From NCBI GenBank assembly GCA_052180195.1, contig CP197469.1: a DNA stretch of 64,000 nt, one strand, 5' to 3'. The notes below the pieces were generated by a model. That model saw only the letters and a program-made list of their open reading frames with translations, ran no database searches and was not told where the DNA came from. The position numbers were made by a program, and so were the translations under genes. Positions within the stretch are counted from its first letter, which is position 1, and each line of letters begins with the position of its first letter. Shown piece after piece: positions 8,750-17,737 of this stretch. Source of the stretch: Gottfriedia sp002574545 (GTDB lineage Bacteria > Bacillota > Bacilli > Bacillales > Bacillaceae_G).

Positions 8750-10510
8750 GTGATTAAAATCCTCAAATTTAGACTACGGATCAGAAAATTAAACACTTTA
8801 CGAAATCAAATATTGGCAGTTTTCTTGATTGTTATGGTGATTGTTTTATCGATTGTATCCATAATGGTATATAACCAAGTTGGAACTTTAATGAAAGATA
8901 CAACAGAGAAACAAATCAAACAAACGGCTGTTGAAGCAAACGGAAGAATGGAAACCTTGTATAAGCAAATTGATACTTTGTCAAATCAATTAATGACTAA
9001 CGAGACAGTTCAGCAAATATTACTTGGATTGAAAAACGGAGAAAGTGTTGATTTTGCGAAAAGACAATCATTAATTAGAGTAATAAATAACTTTTTAGCT
9101 TATTCAAATGGAATCTCTTCTTTCGAGTTATATTCTTCGGAAGGTAATCGTATTTTTCCATTCGGTGAAAAAAATTTATCTAGTGTAATCGATGAGAAAT
9201 GGGTAAAGGAAGCGGAAGCTGAGAAAGGAAGATTAGTGTGGGTAGGAAAAGATCCTAAAAATAGTAACTATTCTTATGCAATAAGAAGGGTAAGCTTAAT
9301 GGATCGCTGGTTTTCAAATGGAGGCTATTTAGTAGTAAGAATTCTTAATAGTTACTTTCAAGTTGAAGAAAGTAATTTATCTCCTGGGGAGAAGGATTAT
9401 ATGATGCTTCTTGATAGGGATTTAACTCCGATAACGGATAATTATGGCATTGATATTCAAAAATTTTTAGTAGAAGGATACGAATCGATAAAAGTAAATA
9501 AAAAGCAATATATGATTGTCACACAAACATCTACAAAAACAGGCTGGACGCTTGTTATTTTAAAACCTACAAGCTTTTTAAATGAGAGAGTAACACCGGT
9601 AAGAAAAGTAACTCTTTTATCTGGCGCAATTGGTTTTATCATTTTTGTCGTGTCATCCATTATTCTAGCAACAATGATTACAAGACCGATAAAGAAACTT
9701 ACAAATACAATGAAGAATGCGAAAATGGACGAATTGAAAATTAACAAGGAAAGCGCAGCTTCATTAGAAATTATTGAATTAAATAGAACGTATAATCAGA
9801 TGGTAGAAAACACCAATCATTTAATACAGGTCGTTTATGAAAAAGAATTACTTCGTAGTCAAACTGAGTTGAAGGCACTACAAGCCCAAATTGATCCGCA
9901 TTTCCTATATAATACGCTAAATGCACTTTATTGGTCTTTAGATGATAGAGGTGAGGATGATTTAGCAGAAATAGTGATTGCAATGTCAGGATTATTTCGC
10001 TATACAATTGGTAACGCAAACAGTAGTGAATGGGTAACTATACAAGCTGCTCTTGACCAAATTGAACGATATTTACAAATTATGAAAATGAGATTAGGAG
10101 AACGGTTGTTATGGGAGATATCTGTTGAGCCTAATCTATTAGCCATTAAAATACCTAAACTGTTAATCCAACCTTTAGTTGAAAACGCTATTATGCATGG
10201 TATTGAGAGTAGTCGGGAACAAGGGCTTGTATTAGTCAAGATTGAAAGAATTGAGGACACTTCTAATTTATTAGTAATTGTTCATGACAATGGACCAGGG
10301 ATTGATCGAGAAGCCCTTGATGCTCTTAATCTAGCAATTAAAAATGATAATATGTCATCCTTTAAAGGGATCGGGATGGCACTTACTAATGTAAATAAAA
10401 GAATTAAATTATATTACGAAGGTTATGACTTAAGAGGCCTTCATTTAGAAAGTGAGGTCGGTAAAGGTACAACTGTATTATTCGAAGTTCCAGACAAAGG
10501 TGGAGAATAA
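8750..10510 (+). CDS. Sensor histidine kinase, YesM type
   Basis: Membrane sensor kinase of the sugar-sensing YesM/YpdA class, probably reporting xylo-oligosaccharides to the partner regulator encoded next. Order: cytoplasmic N-terminus, membrane helix (~22-42), extracellular sensor domain to ~285, second helix, HAMP linker, His_kinase domain with QIDPHFLYNTLNALYW (phospho-His about residue 384) and a C-terminal HATPase domain with HDNGPGID. The start is uncertain: the GTG at 8750 lies inside an excellent Shine-Dalgarno (AGAGGTGATT, 8746-8755), so the true start may be the in-frame ATC at 8759 or another nonstandard codon. The stop and the next gene's TTG overlap within one ribosome-site region. 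Confidence 0.9.
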   Translation: MIKILKFRLRIRKLNTLRNQILAVFLIVMVIVLSIVSIMVYNQVGTLMKDTTEKQIKQTAVEANGRMETLYKQIDTLSNQLMTNETVQQILLGLKNGESVDFAKRQSLIRVINNFLAYSNGISSFELYSSEGNRIFPFGEKNLSSVIDEKWVKEAEAEKGRLVWVGKDPKNSNYSYAIRRVSLMDRWFSNGGYLVVRILNSYFQVEESNLSPGEKDYMMLLDRDLTPITDNYGIDIQKFLVEGYESIKVNKKQYMIVTQTSTKTGWTLVILKPTSFLNERVTPVRKVTLLSGAIGFIIFVVSSIILATMITRPIKKLTNTMKNAKMDELKINKESAASLEIIELNRTYNQMVENTNHLIQVVYEKELLRSQTELKALQAQIDPHFLYNTLNALYWSLDDRGEDDLAEIVIAMSGLFRYTIGNANSSEWVTIQAALDQIERYLQIMKMRLGERLLWEISVEPNLLAIKIPKLLIQPLVENAIMHGIESSREQGLVLVKIERIEDTSNLLVIVHDNGPGIDREALDALNLAIKNDNMSSFKGIGMALTNVNKRIKLYYEGYDLRGLHLESEVGKGTTVLFEVPDKGGE

Positions 10511-10511
10511 T

Positions 10512-11306
10512 TTGGATACAAAGACGATTCTAATTGTTGATGATGAACAAGTGACTAGACAAGGATTAAAAAAAACATTAGAGAAATGGTCAAATGGTAA
10601 ATTTGAAATTCTGAGTGCGGCAAATGGTCAAGAAACATTTGAACAGATGAGCAGAACAAAAATTCATTTATTAGTAACTGATATTTGTATGCCAGAAATG
10701 AATGGTTTAGAGCTTTTAAAAACCCTAAAGGACAAAGGTCATAAGTTTGTTTCCATTATTATTTCTGGACACCCTGACTTCGAATATGCCCAGGAGGCTA
10801 TTCGTCTAGGAGTTGTAAATTATTTATTAAAACCGGTAAGTAAACAAAAATTAATTGAGGCTATTGAGCAAGCGCTTGAAAAGGAAGCGAATAATGAACG
10901 GATTGAGTATATGGAAAAAGTGACTGATCAGAAATTATTAAAGCTAGATCAAGTTCATAATCGCTCTAATTCAATTAAGTCAGCTAAAGTATTTATTAAT
11001 CAGAATATAAGTAATCAAATTTCATTAAAGGATGTTGCAGAAGCGGTACACCTAAATGCGAGTTATTTTAGTGTGTTATTTAAAGAGCAGGTGGGGTTAA
11101 CGTTTAGTGAGTATTTGACTAGAAAGAGATTACAAATTGCAAAAAATCGGCTACTGACAACTGATTTGCAAATTGAAGAAATTGCACTAGAAGTAGGCTA
11201 TCAAACAGCTAAATATTTCATTAAGATCTTTAAGGATTACGAGGGTATTACCCCTAGTAAATTTAGAAAAATGTCAGAACTTGATGATGCACTAATCCAA
11301 AAATAG
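10512..11306 (+). CDS. Response regulator with AraC-type DNA-binding domain, YesN type
   Basis: A 264-residue partner of the preceding kinase. The receiver domain has the acidic pair in LIVDDEQ, phospho-acceptor Asp57 in VTDICMPEMNG and the conserved Lys in LLKPVSK. A C-terminal AraC/XylS double helix-turn-helix (about residues 165-260) includes LNASYFSVLFKEQVGLTF and EVGYQTAKYFIKIFKDYEG. The TTG start at 10512 is preceded by GGTGGAG, which itself lies in the end of the kinase gene, so the two are translationally coupled. It most likely activates the transporter promoter directly downstream. Confidence 0.92.
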   Translation: MDTKTILIVDDEQVTRQGLKKTLEKWSNGKFEILSAANGQETFEQMSRTKIHLLVTDICMPEMNGLELLKTLKDKGHKFVSIIISGHPDFEYAQEAIRLGVVNYLLKPVSKQKLIEAIEQALEKEANNERIEYMEKVTDQKLLKLDQVHNRSNSIKSAKVFINQNISNQISLKDVAEAVHLNASYFSVLFKEQVGLTFSEYLTRKRLQIAKNRLLTTDLQIEEIALEVGYQTAKYFIKIFKDYEGITPSKFRKMSELDDALIQK

Positions 11307-11322
11307 TGGAATTTTATCCAAT

Positions 11323-11350
11323 CGTGGTTACCTTACCGCGTTTTTTTTTT
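11323..11350 (+). terminator. Terminator of the two-component pair
   Basis: CGTGGT (11323-11328) pairs with ACCGCG (11335-11340), with one G-T wobble, followed by ten T. This separates the regulatory genes from the transporter operon. Confidence 0.75.
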
Positions 11351-11352
11351 AG

Positions 11353-11361
11353 TGCTAGAAT
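11353..11361 (+). promoter_or_regulatory. Possible extended -10 of the xylan transporter operon
   Basis: TGCTAGAAT has an extended -10 form (TGn plus TAGAAT) only about 40 nt ahead of the binding-protein start. No good -35 box exists because the preceding terminator occupies that space. This would fit a promoter that needs the AraC-type activator. Confidence 0.35.
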
Positions 11362-11399
11362 TTACTTGTAACGAAAAATTCAAAAAATGGAGGTTTGAC

Positions 11400-12707
11400 A
11401 TGTTTAAGAAAGCGTCTTCATTAATGTTAGCATTAGTCCTTATTCTTATGGTTGCTTTAACTGGCTGTGGTAAATCGAATAACGCCTCAACTGAAAGCGG
11501 TTCCAAAAAGGTAATTAAGTTTATGCATCTTTGGCCGGCTGGAAGTTCTAAGCAACAAAACTTAATTGTCTCTGACATTATTAAGCAATATGAGGCTGAA
11601 CATAAGGATGTAAAAATCGAGGTAGAAGTTCTTGAAAATGAGCAATACAAGAATAAGATTAAAGTTCTTTCTTCGTCTAACGAACTTCCTGATGTTGGGT
11701 TTACATGGGCAGCAGGATATATGAAACCATTTGTAAAAGGTGGCCTTTTTGCTGATTTAGATGATGTGTTAAATAACGGACTAAAAGATTCATTTGTAAG
11801 TGGAACAACAGAAGCATATGCAGTTGATGGTAAAACATATGGATTACCTCTAGAACTAAACATCGCTCCAATTTATTACAATAAAGCAATTTTTGAAAAA
11901 TATAATCTTCAAGTACCACAAACTTATAGCGAATTCCAAAATGTTGTTAAAACACTTGCTAAAAATGGAGTTGCTCCTATTGCTTTAGGAAATAAAGATC
12001 GTTGGACAGGTTCACTTTGGTATATGTATTTAGCAGACAGAATTGGTGGAGCTGATGTATTAAACAAAGCAATTAACCGTACAGGAACATTCGAGGATCC
12101 TGCACTTGTAACAGCGGCAACAGAGGTTCAAAACTTAGTGAAAGAAAAAGCATTTAATAAAGGTTTTAATGGATTATCTAATGATGAGGGTAAATCTGAA
12201 TTCTTAAATGGACATGCAGCTATGTACTTAATGGGAACTTGGGAGCTTCCAAACTTTACGACAAATGAAGAAATTCCTAAAGATTTCCGAGACAATGTAG
12301 GTTTCTTTAAATTCCCTACCTATGAAGGCGGAAAAGGAAATATTAATAGCTGGGTTGGTGGACCTGGTGTTGGTTTATTCGTAGCAGAACATTCAAAAGT
12401 TAAAGCTGAAGCTAAAGACTTTGTGAAATTTTTTGTAGAGAAGTGGGGAGAGCAATCTGTTGAAAAAGCGGGTGTAATTCCTGCGACAAAGGTTGATACT
12501 TCAAAAGTAAATTTACCACCGTTATATATTGACGTGTTAAATGAATTAAATAAAGCTAGCAACCTAACACTATTTGCTGATGTTCAAATGAGTGCTTCTG
12601 TAGCGGAGACTCACTTAAACTTAATTCAATCTTTATTTGGAAATGAAGTAAAACCAAAAGATTTTGCAAAACAACATGAAGAAGCTTTAAAAGCAGAAGA
12701 AAAATAA
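11400..12707 (+). CDS. Extracellular sugar-binding lipoprotein (ABC transporter)
   Basis: A 435-residue family 1 solute-binding protein that captures an oligosaccharide outside the cell. The N-terminus is a lipoprotein signal: MFKK, a hydrophobic core, then LTGC as lipobox (Cys23), so the mature protein is lipid-anchored to the membrane. The rest has the SBP_bac_1 pattern, including FMHLWPAGSS and GHAAMYLMGTWELPN. The start at 11400 follows GGAGG. It heads an operon with two permeases and xylose enzymes, so xylo-oligosaccharides are the likely ligand. A hairpin after the stop may let this gene be expressed above the permeases. No ATPase gene is nearby; a shared MsmX-type ATPase is expected. 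Confidence 0.9.
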   Translation: MFKKASSLMLALVLILMVALTGCGKSNNASTESGSKKVIKFMHLWPAGSSKQQNLIVSDIIKQYEAEHKDVKIEVEVLENEQYKNKIKVLSSSNELPDVGFTWAAGYMKPFVKGGLFADLDDVLNNGLKDSFVSGTTEAYAVDGKTYGLPLELNIAPIYYNKAIFEKYNLQVPQTYSEFQNVVKTLAKNGVAPIALGNKDRWTGSLWYMYLADRIGGADVLNKAINRTGTFEDPALVTAATEVQNLVKEKAFNKGFNGLSNDEGKSEFLNGHAAMYLMGTWELPNFTTNEEIPKDFRDNVGFFKFPTYEGGKGNINSWVGGPGVGLFVAEHSKVKAEAKDFVKFFVEKWGEQSVEKAGVIPATKVDTSKVNLPPLYIDVLNELNKASNLTLFADVQMSASVAETHLNLIQSLFGNEVKPKDFAKQHEEALKAEEK

Positions 12708-12727
12708 ATTCTAATGTACAAAAAGAA

Positions 12728-12767
12728 AAGGGCATATGGCTTCATATTGAATATGCCCTTGATTTTT
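12728..12767 (+). terminator. Intercistronic hairpin after the binding protein
   Basis: AAGGGCATAT (12728-12737) and ATATGCCCTT (12751-12760) are perfect 10-nt arms followed by GATTTTT. It looks like a leaky terminator or an mRNA-stabilising stem between the binding protein and permease genes. Confidence 0.6.
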
Positions 12768-12794
12768 AAATAGAAAGGAAGGAGTTGAATCAAA

Positions 12795-13670
12795 ATGAAT
12801 AAAGCTATGTCAAATAAAAAAATAATCGCCTTATATATTACACCAGCTCTTTTTCTAATCCTTGCTTTGATTTACGTTCCAATTGTACAAACTGGATACT
12901 TTGGCTTAATGAAATGGAATGGAATTGGGGAAAAGGAATTCATAGGTTTAAAGAATTACTCCCACTTATTACATGATCCTCTATTTTGGAAAAGTGCTTT
13001 CCACTCCTTTTTATTAGCGGTATTTTCGGCAGTTAGTTTAATTGGTTACTTGTTCATCTCATTTATACTTGCCGGAAAAATAAAAGGTGCAGACCTTCTT
13101 AGAAAGATCTATCTTATTCCAATGCTGCTTGCTTCCGTTGCAATTGCTCAGCTTTGGCTTAAAATCTATCATCCCACTAACGGTATTCTAAATAGCTTAC
13201 TTGTTTCTCTAGGGGTTAATAATCCACCGGCATGGTTAGCAGATACAAACTTAGCACTATATGCGATTATTATTCCGATTATTTGGCAGTACGCTGGTTT
13301 TTATATTCTGATTTACTATGCAGCTCTTAAAAATATTCCAGATTCTCTAATCGAAGCTGCAAGAATTGACGGGGCGACCCCAATTCAAATCGCATTGAAA
13401 ATAAAATTACCGTTAATTATGAATGTCGTTAAAGTAACGATTGTTCTTGCTGTTGTTGGATCACTTAAATATTTTGATTTAATTTATGTTATGACAGGTG
13501 GGGGGCCAAACGGTTCAAGTGAAGTAATGGCATCTTATATGTATCAAAAAGCATTTAAAGGTTTTGACTTTGGATATGCAAGTGCAATTGGATTTTTCTT
13601 ATTAGTTATTTGTTTAGTCGTTACTTGGATTATTCGTAAGTTTACTGAAGCAAATAACGATATTTACTAA
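12795..13670 (+). CDS. Sugar ABC transporter permease (MalF-like)
   Basis: A 291-residue inner-membrane permease with six predicted helices. The cytoplasmic EAA loop reads EAARIDGATPIQIALKIKLP near residues 190-210 and docks with the ATPase. The start follows GGAAGGAG. It is the first of two permeases in the xylo-oligosaccharide import system and follows the lipoprotein gene after a hairpin. Confidence 0.9.
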   Translation: MNKAMSNKKIIALYITPALFLILALIYVPIVQTGYFGLMKWNGIGEKEFIGLKNYSHLLHDPLFWKSAFHSFLLAVFSAVSLIGYLFISFILAGKIKGADLLRKIYLIPMLLASVAIAQLWLKIYHPTNGILNSLLVSLGVNNPPAWLADTNLALYAIIIPIIWQYAGFYILIYYAALKNIPDSLIEAARIDGATPIQIALKIKLPLIMNVVKVTIVLAVVGSLKYFDLIYVMTGGGPNGSSEVMASYMYQKAFKGFDFGYASAIGFFLLVICLVVTWIIRKFTEANNDIY

Positions 13671-13688
13671 AAGGAAGGGGGATTTAAA

Positions 13689-14588
13689 GTGGATACGGTA
13701 AGAGCTACAGGATCTCAAGCCATTGTAACAGAAAAGAAAACTGACCGTAGCAAAAATAGTATTTTTAGTAAAATTGCTTACGGATTTATGTATCTTTTCC
13801 TTACAATCGTAGCGATTTTTCAACTATTTCCGATCGTATGGTTATTCCTTTTTTCATTAAAAAATAACCAAGAAGTGTTTAATATGTCACCTTTTTCTTT
13901 ACCTGAAAGCCCAAAGTGGGAGAATTATACGAAAGTTTGGACTGAGGGAAATATTAGTCAGTATTTTTTTAATAGTGTAACTTATACAATTGCTGCCGTT
14001 ATTTTAACAGTTGTATTAGCTAGTATGGTAACCTTTGCAATTACAAGAATGAACTGGAAAGCAAGTAAATGGGTATTAGGGTTATTTATGGTTGGTTTAA
14101 TGATTCCGGTCCATTCAACGCTGATTCCTTTATTTAATACTTTTACAAAAATAAATTTAATTGATAATCCACTCTCGGTAATCCTTACGTACACAGCTTT
14201 TAACTTGCCAATTACGATTATGATTTTAATTGGTTTTTACGAGGCTCTCCCTAGGGAGGTAGAAGAAGCAGCGATTATGGACGGGGCATCAATTAACCAT
14301 ATCTTTTTTAAGATTACTTTACCAATGACATCACCAGTAATTGCTACAGCAGCAATCATAAATATGATTTACAACTGGAATGAGTTTGTTTTCGTGAATA
14401 CATTTATTAGTTCAGATCAATTTAAAACACTCACAGTTGGTATTCAAAACTTTATTGGACAGTATACGACTGATTGGGGAGCAATTGGGGCTACATTAGT
14501 TATTAGTATTCTACCAATCCTAATTGCCTTCTTAATATTAAGTAATCGAATTGTAGAAGGAATTGCTTCTGGATCGGTAAAAGGTTAA
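13689..14588 (+). CDS. Sugar ABC transporter permease (MalG-like)
   Basis: A 299-residue second permease subunit of the same importer. An N-terminal cytoplasmic tail of ~30 residues precedes six helices. The EAA loop is EEAAIMDGASINHIFFKI near residues 194-211. The GTG start at 13689 is 18 nt after the previous stop and preceded by AAGGAAGGGGG. It pairs with the MalF-like subunit to form the membrane channel. Confidence 0.9.
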   Translation: MDTVRATGSQAIVTEKKTDRSKNSIFSKIAYGFMYLFLTIVAIFQLFPIVWLFLFSLKNNQEVFNMSPFSLPESPKWENYTKVWTEGNISQYFFNSVTYTIAAVILTVVLASMVTFAITRMNWKASKWVLGLFMVGLMIPVHSTLIPLFNTFTKINLIDNPLSVILTYTAFNLPITIMILIGFYEALPREVEEAAIMDGASINHIFFKITLPMTSPVIATAAIINMIYNWNEFVFVNTFISSDQFKTLTVGIQNFIGQYTTDWGAIGATLVISILPILIAFLILSNRIVEGIASGSVKG

Positions 14589-14635
14589 CGCCATTAGATA
14601 ATGCTATAGATGAATTCGTAAAGGAGGGTGATTAA

Positions 14636-15271
14636 ATGATACTCGGAAAAACAATGGGAAAATTGTTTACGTTATGTGAGTGGGTTATGAAATTAGCCTA
14701 TGTCAATCTACTATGGTTCCTCTTTACAATTGCTGGACTGGTCATATTTGGTTTTTTCCCAGCAACAGTGGCCCTTTTTACAATTGTACGTAAATGGATC
14801 GTAAAAGAAACAGAACTTCCGATTTGGAGAACATTTCTAACTGTCTTCCTGAATGAATTTAAAAGTTCTAATAAACTTGGCTTGGTATTCATTTGTAGTG
14901 GTATCTTCTTAACGTTTGATGTATTTTACATTCGAATGATAGAAGGGATGCTCCAATTTATATTAATCATTCCTTTATTAATCATTGCAGCAGTTTATTT
15001 ATTGGTTTTCCTATATATTTTCCCACTTTATGTACATTACGAATTTAGTCTTAAAGACTATTTAAAAAACGCATTCTTTTTAAGTGTTTTTCATTTTCAC
15101 ATTACTTTACTAATGCTAGTTAGTCTAATCGCTATATTATTTTTGCTACTATATCAGCCAGGACTAATACCATTCTTTAGTGTCGTATCAATTGCATGGA
15201 TTTTCATGTTCTGTGGTATGTACAGTTTTAATCGCATAGACGAAAGACAAGGCAAGATTAGTAAAGTCTAA
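14636..15271 (+). CDS. YesL family (DUF624) membrane protein
   Basis: A 211-residue integral membrane protein of the DUF624/YesL family, which is found beside YesMN-type kinases and oligosaccharide importers. Five or so hydrophobic segments are visible, starting with VNLLWFLFTIAGLVIFG and the conserved FPATVALFTIVRKW. Its biochemical function is not known; a role in assembly or regulation of the transporter is only inferred from context. GGAGGGTGATT precedes the ATG. Confidence 0.8.
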   Translation: MILGKTMGKLFTLCEWVMKLAYVNLLWFLFTIAGLVIFGFFPATVALFTIVRKWIVKETELPIWRTFLTVFLNEFKSSNKLGLVFICSGIFLTFDVFYIRMIEGMLQFILIIPLLIIAAVYLLVFLYIFPLYVHYEFSLKDYLKNAFFLSVFHFHITLLMLVSLIAILFLLLYQPGLIPFFSVVSIAWIFMFCGMYSFNRIDERQGKISKV

Positions 15272-15303
15272 GTGTAGAAAATATGACAGAACGGGGTATC
15301 TAG

Positions 15304-16275
15304 ATGAATACTTATGCTGAGGAAATCACTTTTTTAGATGAACCGGCGATAAAAGCAGGTAATAGTGAATTAGAGATTATCATTATTCCTGGATGGGGAT
15401 CAAACTTGATTTCCATGGTTCATAAAAAATCAAATACTGAGCTTTTAAGAGTCCCAGACTCAACTGAAGAGTATTTGGCTAATCCAGTTCTCTACGGTAC
15501 ACCAATTTTGTTCCCACCAAACCGAATCGATCAAGGTAAGTTTCGATTCGGAGAGAGAACGTATCAATTTGAAATGAATGAAATGGACAAGCAGAATCAC
15601 ATTCATGGTTTTGTTCACAAAAGAAAGTGGACGATTTCCAGTGTAGAAGTTAATAAGCAAACAGTGAAAATTACTACTGAGTTTGATTCAAATAAGCATG
15701 AAGATGTTATGGAGCAATTCCCGCATCATTTTGTGATTAGGATGAGCTTTATTCTGAATGATAATTTATTCGCTAAAAGAGCAGAAATAATGAATAAAAG
15801 TAATGAAGTCTTACCGTTTGGCTTTGGTTATCATACTAGTTTCTTATTTCCAGAAGAAACTTCAATCTTCAAGCTTCCAGTTGATAAACGCTGGAAACTA
15901 AATGAACGATTTTTACCAACGGGAGAATTAGAAGATATTGAGTACAAGTATGAGCTAGGTGAAGGCATGAGTTTGTACGGGTTAGAGTTAGATGATGTTT
16001 TTTTAGCTAGTCCTAATAACAGTGGCCTACAGACGGCACAAATAACAAACAAATCAACAGGAATTGAGATTAATTATACAGTTGACCAAAGCTTTAAGCA
16101 TTGGGTTGTTTATAACAAAGATGGGAGAAGTGGCTTTTTATGCCCAGAGCCCTATACGTGGGTAACTAACGCCCCTAATCTTGGAGTTAATAGAGAATTG
16201 ACTGGCTTACAAGGTATTGAGCCAGGTGATTTGAAAGTATTGCGCACATGGATTGTCGTTTCACACAAGTCATAA
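15304..16275 (+). CDS. Aldose 1-epimerase family protein
   Basis: A 323-residue galactose mutarotase-like beta-sandwich protein that probably interconverts anomers of xylose or xylo-oligosaccharides before isomerisation. The catalytic His context HIHGFVHKRKW lies near residue 100 and a second His is in GFGYHTSF near 180. The C-terminal acidic region FLCPEPYTWVTNAP carries the likely catalytic Glu. It lies between transporter genes and xylA, which supports a role in xylose entry. ATG start at 15304 with a weak ribosome site (GGGGTATCTAG). Confidence 0.82.
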   Translation: MNTYAEEITFLDEPAIKAGNSELEIIIIPGWGSNLISMVHKKSNTELLRVPDSTEEYLANPVLYGTPILFPPNRIDQGKFRFGERTYQFEMNEMDKQNHIHGFVHKRKWTISSVEVNKQTVKITTEFDSNKHEDVMEQFPHHFVIRMSFILNDNLFAKRAEIMNKSNEVLPFGFGYHTSFLFPEETSIFKLPVDKRWKLNERFLPTGELEDIEYKYELGEGMSLYGLELDDVFLASPNNSGLQTAQITNKSTGIEINYTVDQSFKHWVVYNKDGRSGFLCPEPYTWVTNAPNLGVNRELTGLQGIEPGDLKVLRTWIVVSHKS

Positions 16276-16308
16276 CATATAAAATTATTATTTTAGGAGG
16301 AATTAAAC

Positions 16309-17643
16309 ATGAGTTACTTTACTAATATTAACAAAATCAAATTCGAAGGTCCTAAATCAAAAAATCCATTTTCATTTAAATATTATGATCCACAAAGAAT
16401 AATTAATGGCCAAAAAATGGAGGATTTACTTCGTTTTTCAGTTGCTTACTGGCATACATTTACTGCAGATGGTTCAGATCCATTTGGAGCAGGTACAATG
16501 CAACGTCCTTGGAACCATTTAAAAGGAATGGACCTTGCTAAAGCACGTGTAGAAGCATCATTTGAGTTTTATGAAAAGTTAGATGTTCCTTTCTTCTGTT
16601 TCCATGATTCAGATGTTGCACCTGAAGGAAATACATTAGGTGAAACTTATAAAAACTTAGATGTCATTGTAGAGATGATAAAAGAATATATGAAAACAAG
16701 TAAAACAAAATTACTTTGGAATACGGCAAATATGTTTACTCATCCTCGCTATGTAAATGGGGCTGCTACTTCAAATAACGCTGACGTATTTGCATATTCA
16801 GCTGCAAAAGTGAAAAAAGGATTAGAAATTGCAAAAGAGCTTGGTGCAATTAACTATGTATTCTGGGGTGGACGTGAAGGTTATGACACGCTTTTGAATA
16901 CAGATATGAAGCTTGAGCAAGACAACCTTGCACGTTTCTTCCATATGGCTGTAGATTATGCAAAAGAAATCGGTTTCGATGGTCAGTTCTTAATTGAACC
17001 AAAACCAAAAGAACCAACGAAGCATCAATATGACTTTGATGTGGCAACTGGACTAGCTTTCTTACAAGCTAATGGTTTAGAGAAACATTTTAAATTCAAT
17101 ATTGAAGCGAATCATGCGACACTTGCTGGGCATACATTTGAGCATGAATTACGCGTAGCTCGAATAAACGGAATGCTTGGTTCAGTTGATGCAAACCAAG
17201 GTGATAAGTTAATCGGTTGGGATACAGATGAGTTCCCTACAGATCTTTACTCTACTACATTAGCAATGTATGAAATCTTAAAAAATGGTGGCTTAGAAAA
17301 AGGCGGCCTGAACTTTGATGCAAAAGTAAGAAGAGGATCATTTGATGTAGAAGATTTATTCCATGCACATATCGCTGGAATGGATAGCTTTGCAATTGGC
17401 ACGTTAGTAGCTAATAAACTAATTGAGGATAAAGTATTTGAAAGTTTTATTGAAGATCGTTATAGCAGCTTTACTTACGGTATTGGTAAAGAGATCGTAG
17501 AAAATAAAGCAAATTTCCATACGCTTGAAGCATATGCGTTAAATCTAAGTGATATCCAAAATAAATCTGGTCGTGAAGAACGTCTTAAATCAGTACTAAA
17601 CCAATATTTATTAGAAGCGATTTCTGAATTCGCTACAGTTTAA
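16309..17643 (+). CDS. xylA: Xylose isomerase
   Basis: A 444-residue class II xylose isomerase converting D-xylose to D-xylulose in the cytoplasm. Visible signatures include SVAYWHTFTADGSDPFG, FFCFHDSDVAPEG with the catalytic His, VFWGGREGYDTLLNTD, LIEPKPKEPTKHQYDFD with metal-binding Glu, and GSVDANQGDKLIGWDTD. The length equals the family norm. Start at ATG 16309 after TTAGGAGG. A strong terminator-like hairpin separates it from xylulokinase, which suggests xylA is made in excess over xylB. Confidence 0.97.
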   Translation: MSYFTNINKIKFEGPKSKNPFSFKYYDPQRIINGQKMEDLLRFSVAYWHTFTADGSDPFGAGTMQRPWNHLKGMDLAKARVEASFEFYEKLDVPFFCFHDSDVAPEGNTLGETYKNLDVIVEMIKEYMKTSKTKLLWNTANMFTHPRYVNGAATSNNADVFAYSAAKVKKGLEIAKELGAINYVFWGGREGYDTLLNTDMKLEQDNLARFFHMAVDYAKEIGFDGQFLIEPKPKEPTKHQYDFDVATGLAFLQANGLEKHFKFNIEANHATLAGHTFEHELRVARINGMLGSVDANQGDKLIGWDTDEFPTDLYSTTLAMYEILKNGGLEKGGLNFDAKVRRGSFDVEDLFHAHIAGMDSFAIGTLVANKLIEDKVFESFIEDRYSSFTYGIGKEIVENKANFHTLEAYALNLSDIQNKSGREERLKSVLNQYLLEAISEFATV

Positions 17644-17662
17644 AAACCATTTGACCATGAAA

Positions 17663-17697
17663 TGTGCTGGGAAATTTATAATTTCCAGCACATTTTT
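17663..17697 (+). terminator. Terminator-like hairpin between xylA and xylB
   Basis: TGTGCTGG...AAAT and ATTTCCAGCACA form a 12-bp stem with one bulged G and a short loop, followed by TTTTT. It is a strong intrinsic terminator shape in the middle of the xylose gene set. Confidence 0.75.
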
Positions 17698-17737
17698 CTC
17701 ATACGATTTGATCAAAAACAATAAAAGGATGATTGTT

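Noticed and set aside
11333..11863. 176-codon minus-strand frame
   Set aside because: Antisense to the start of the lipoprotein gene, which has a lipobox and good ribosome site.
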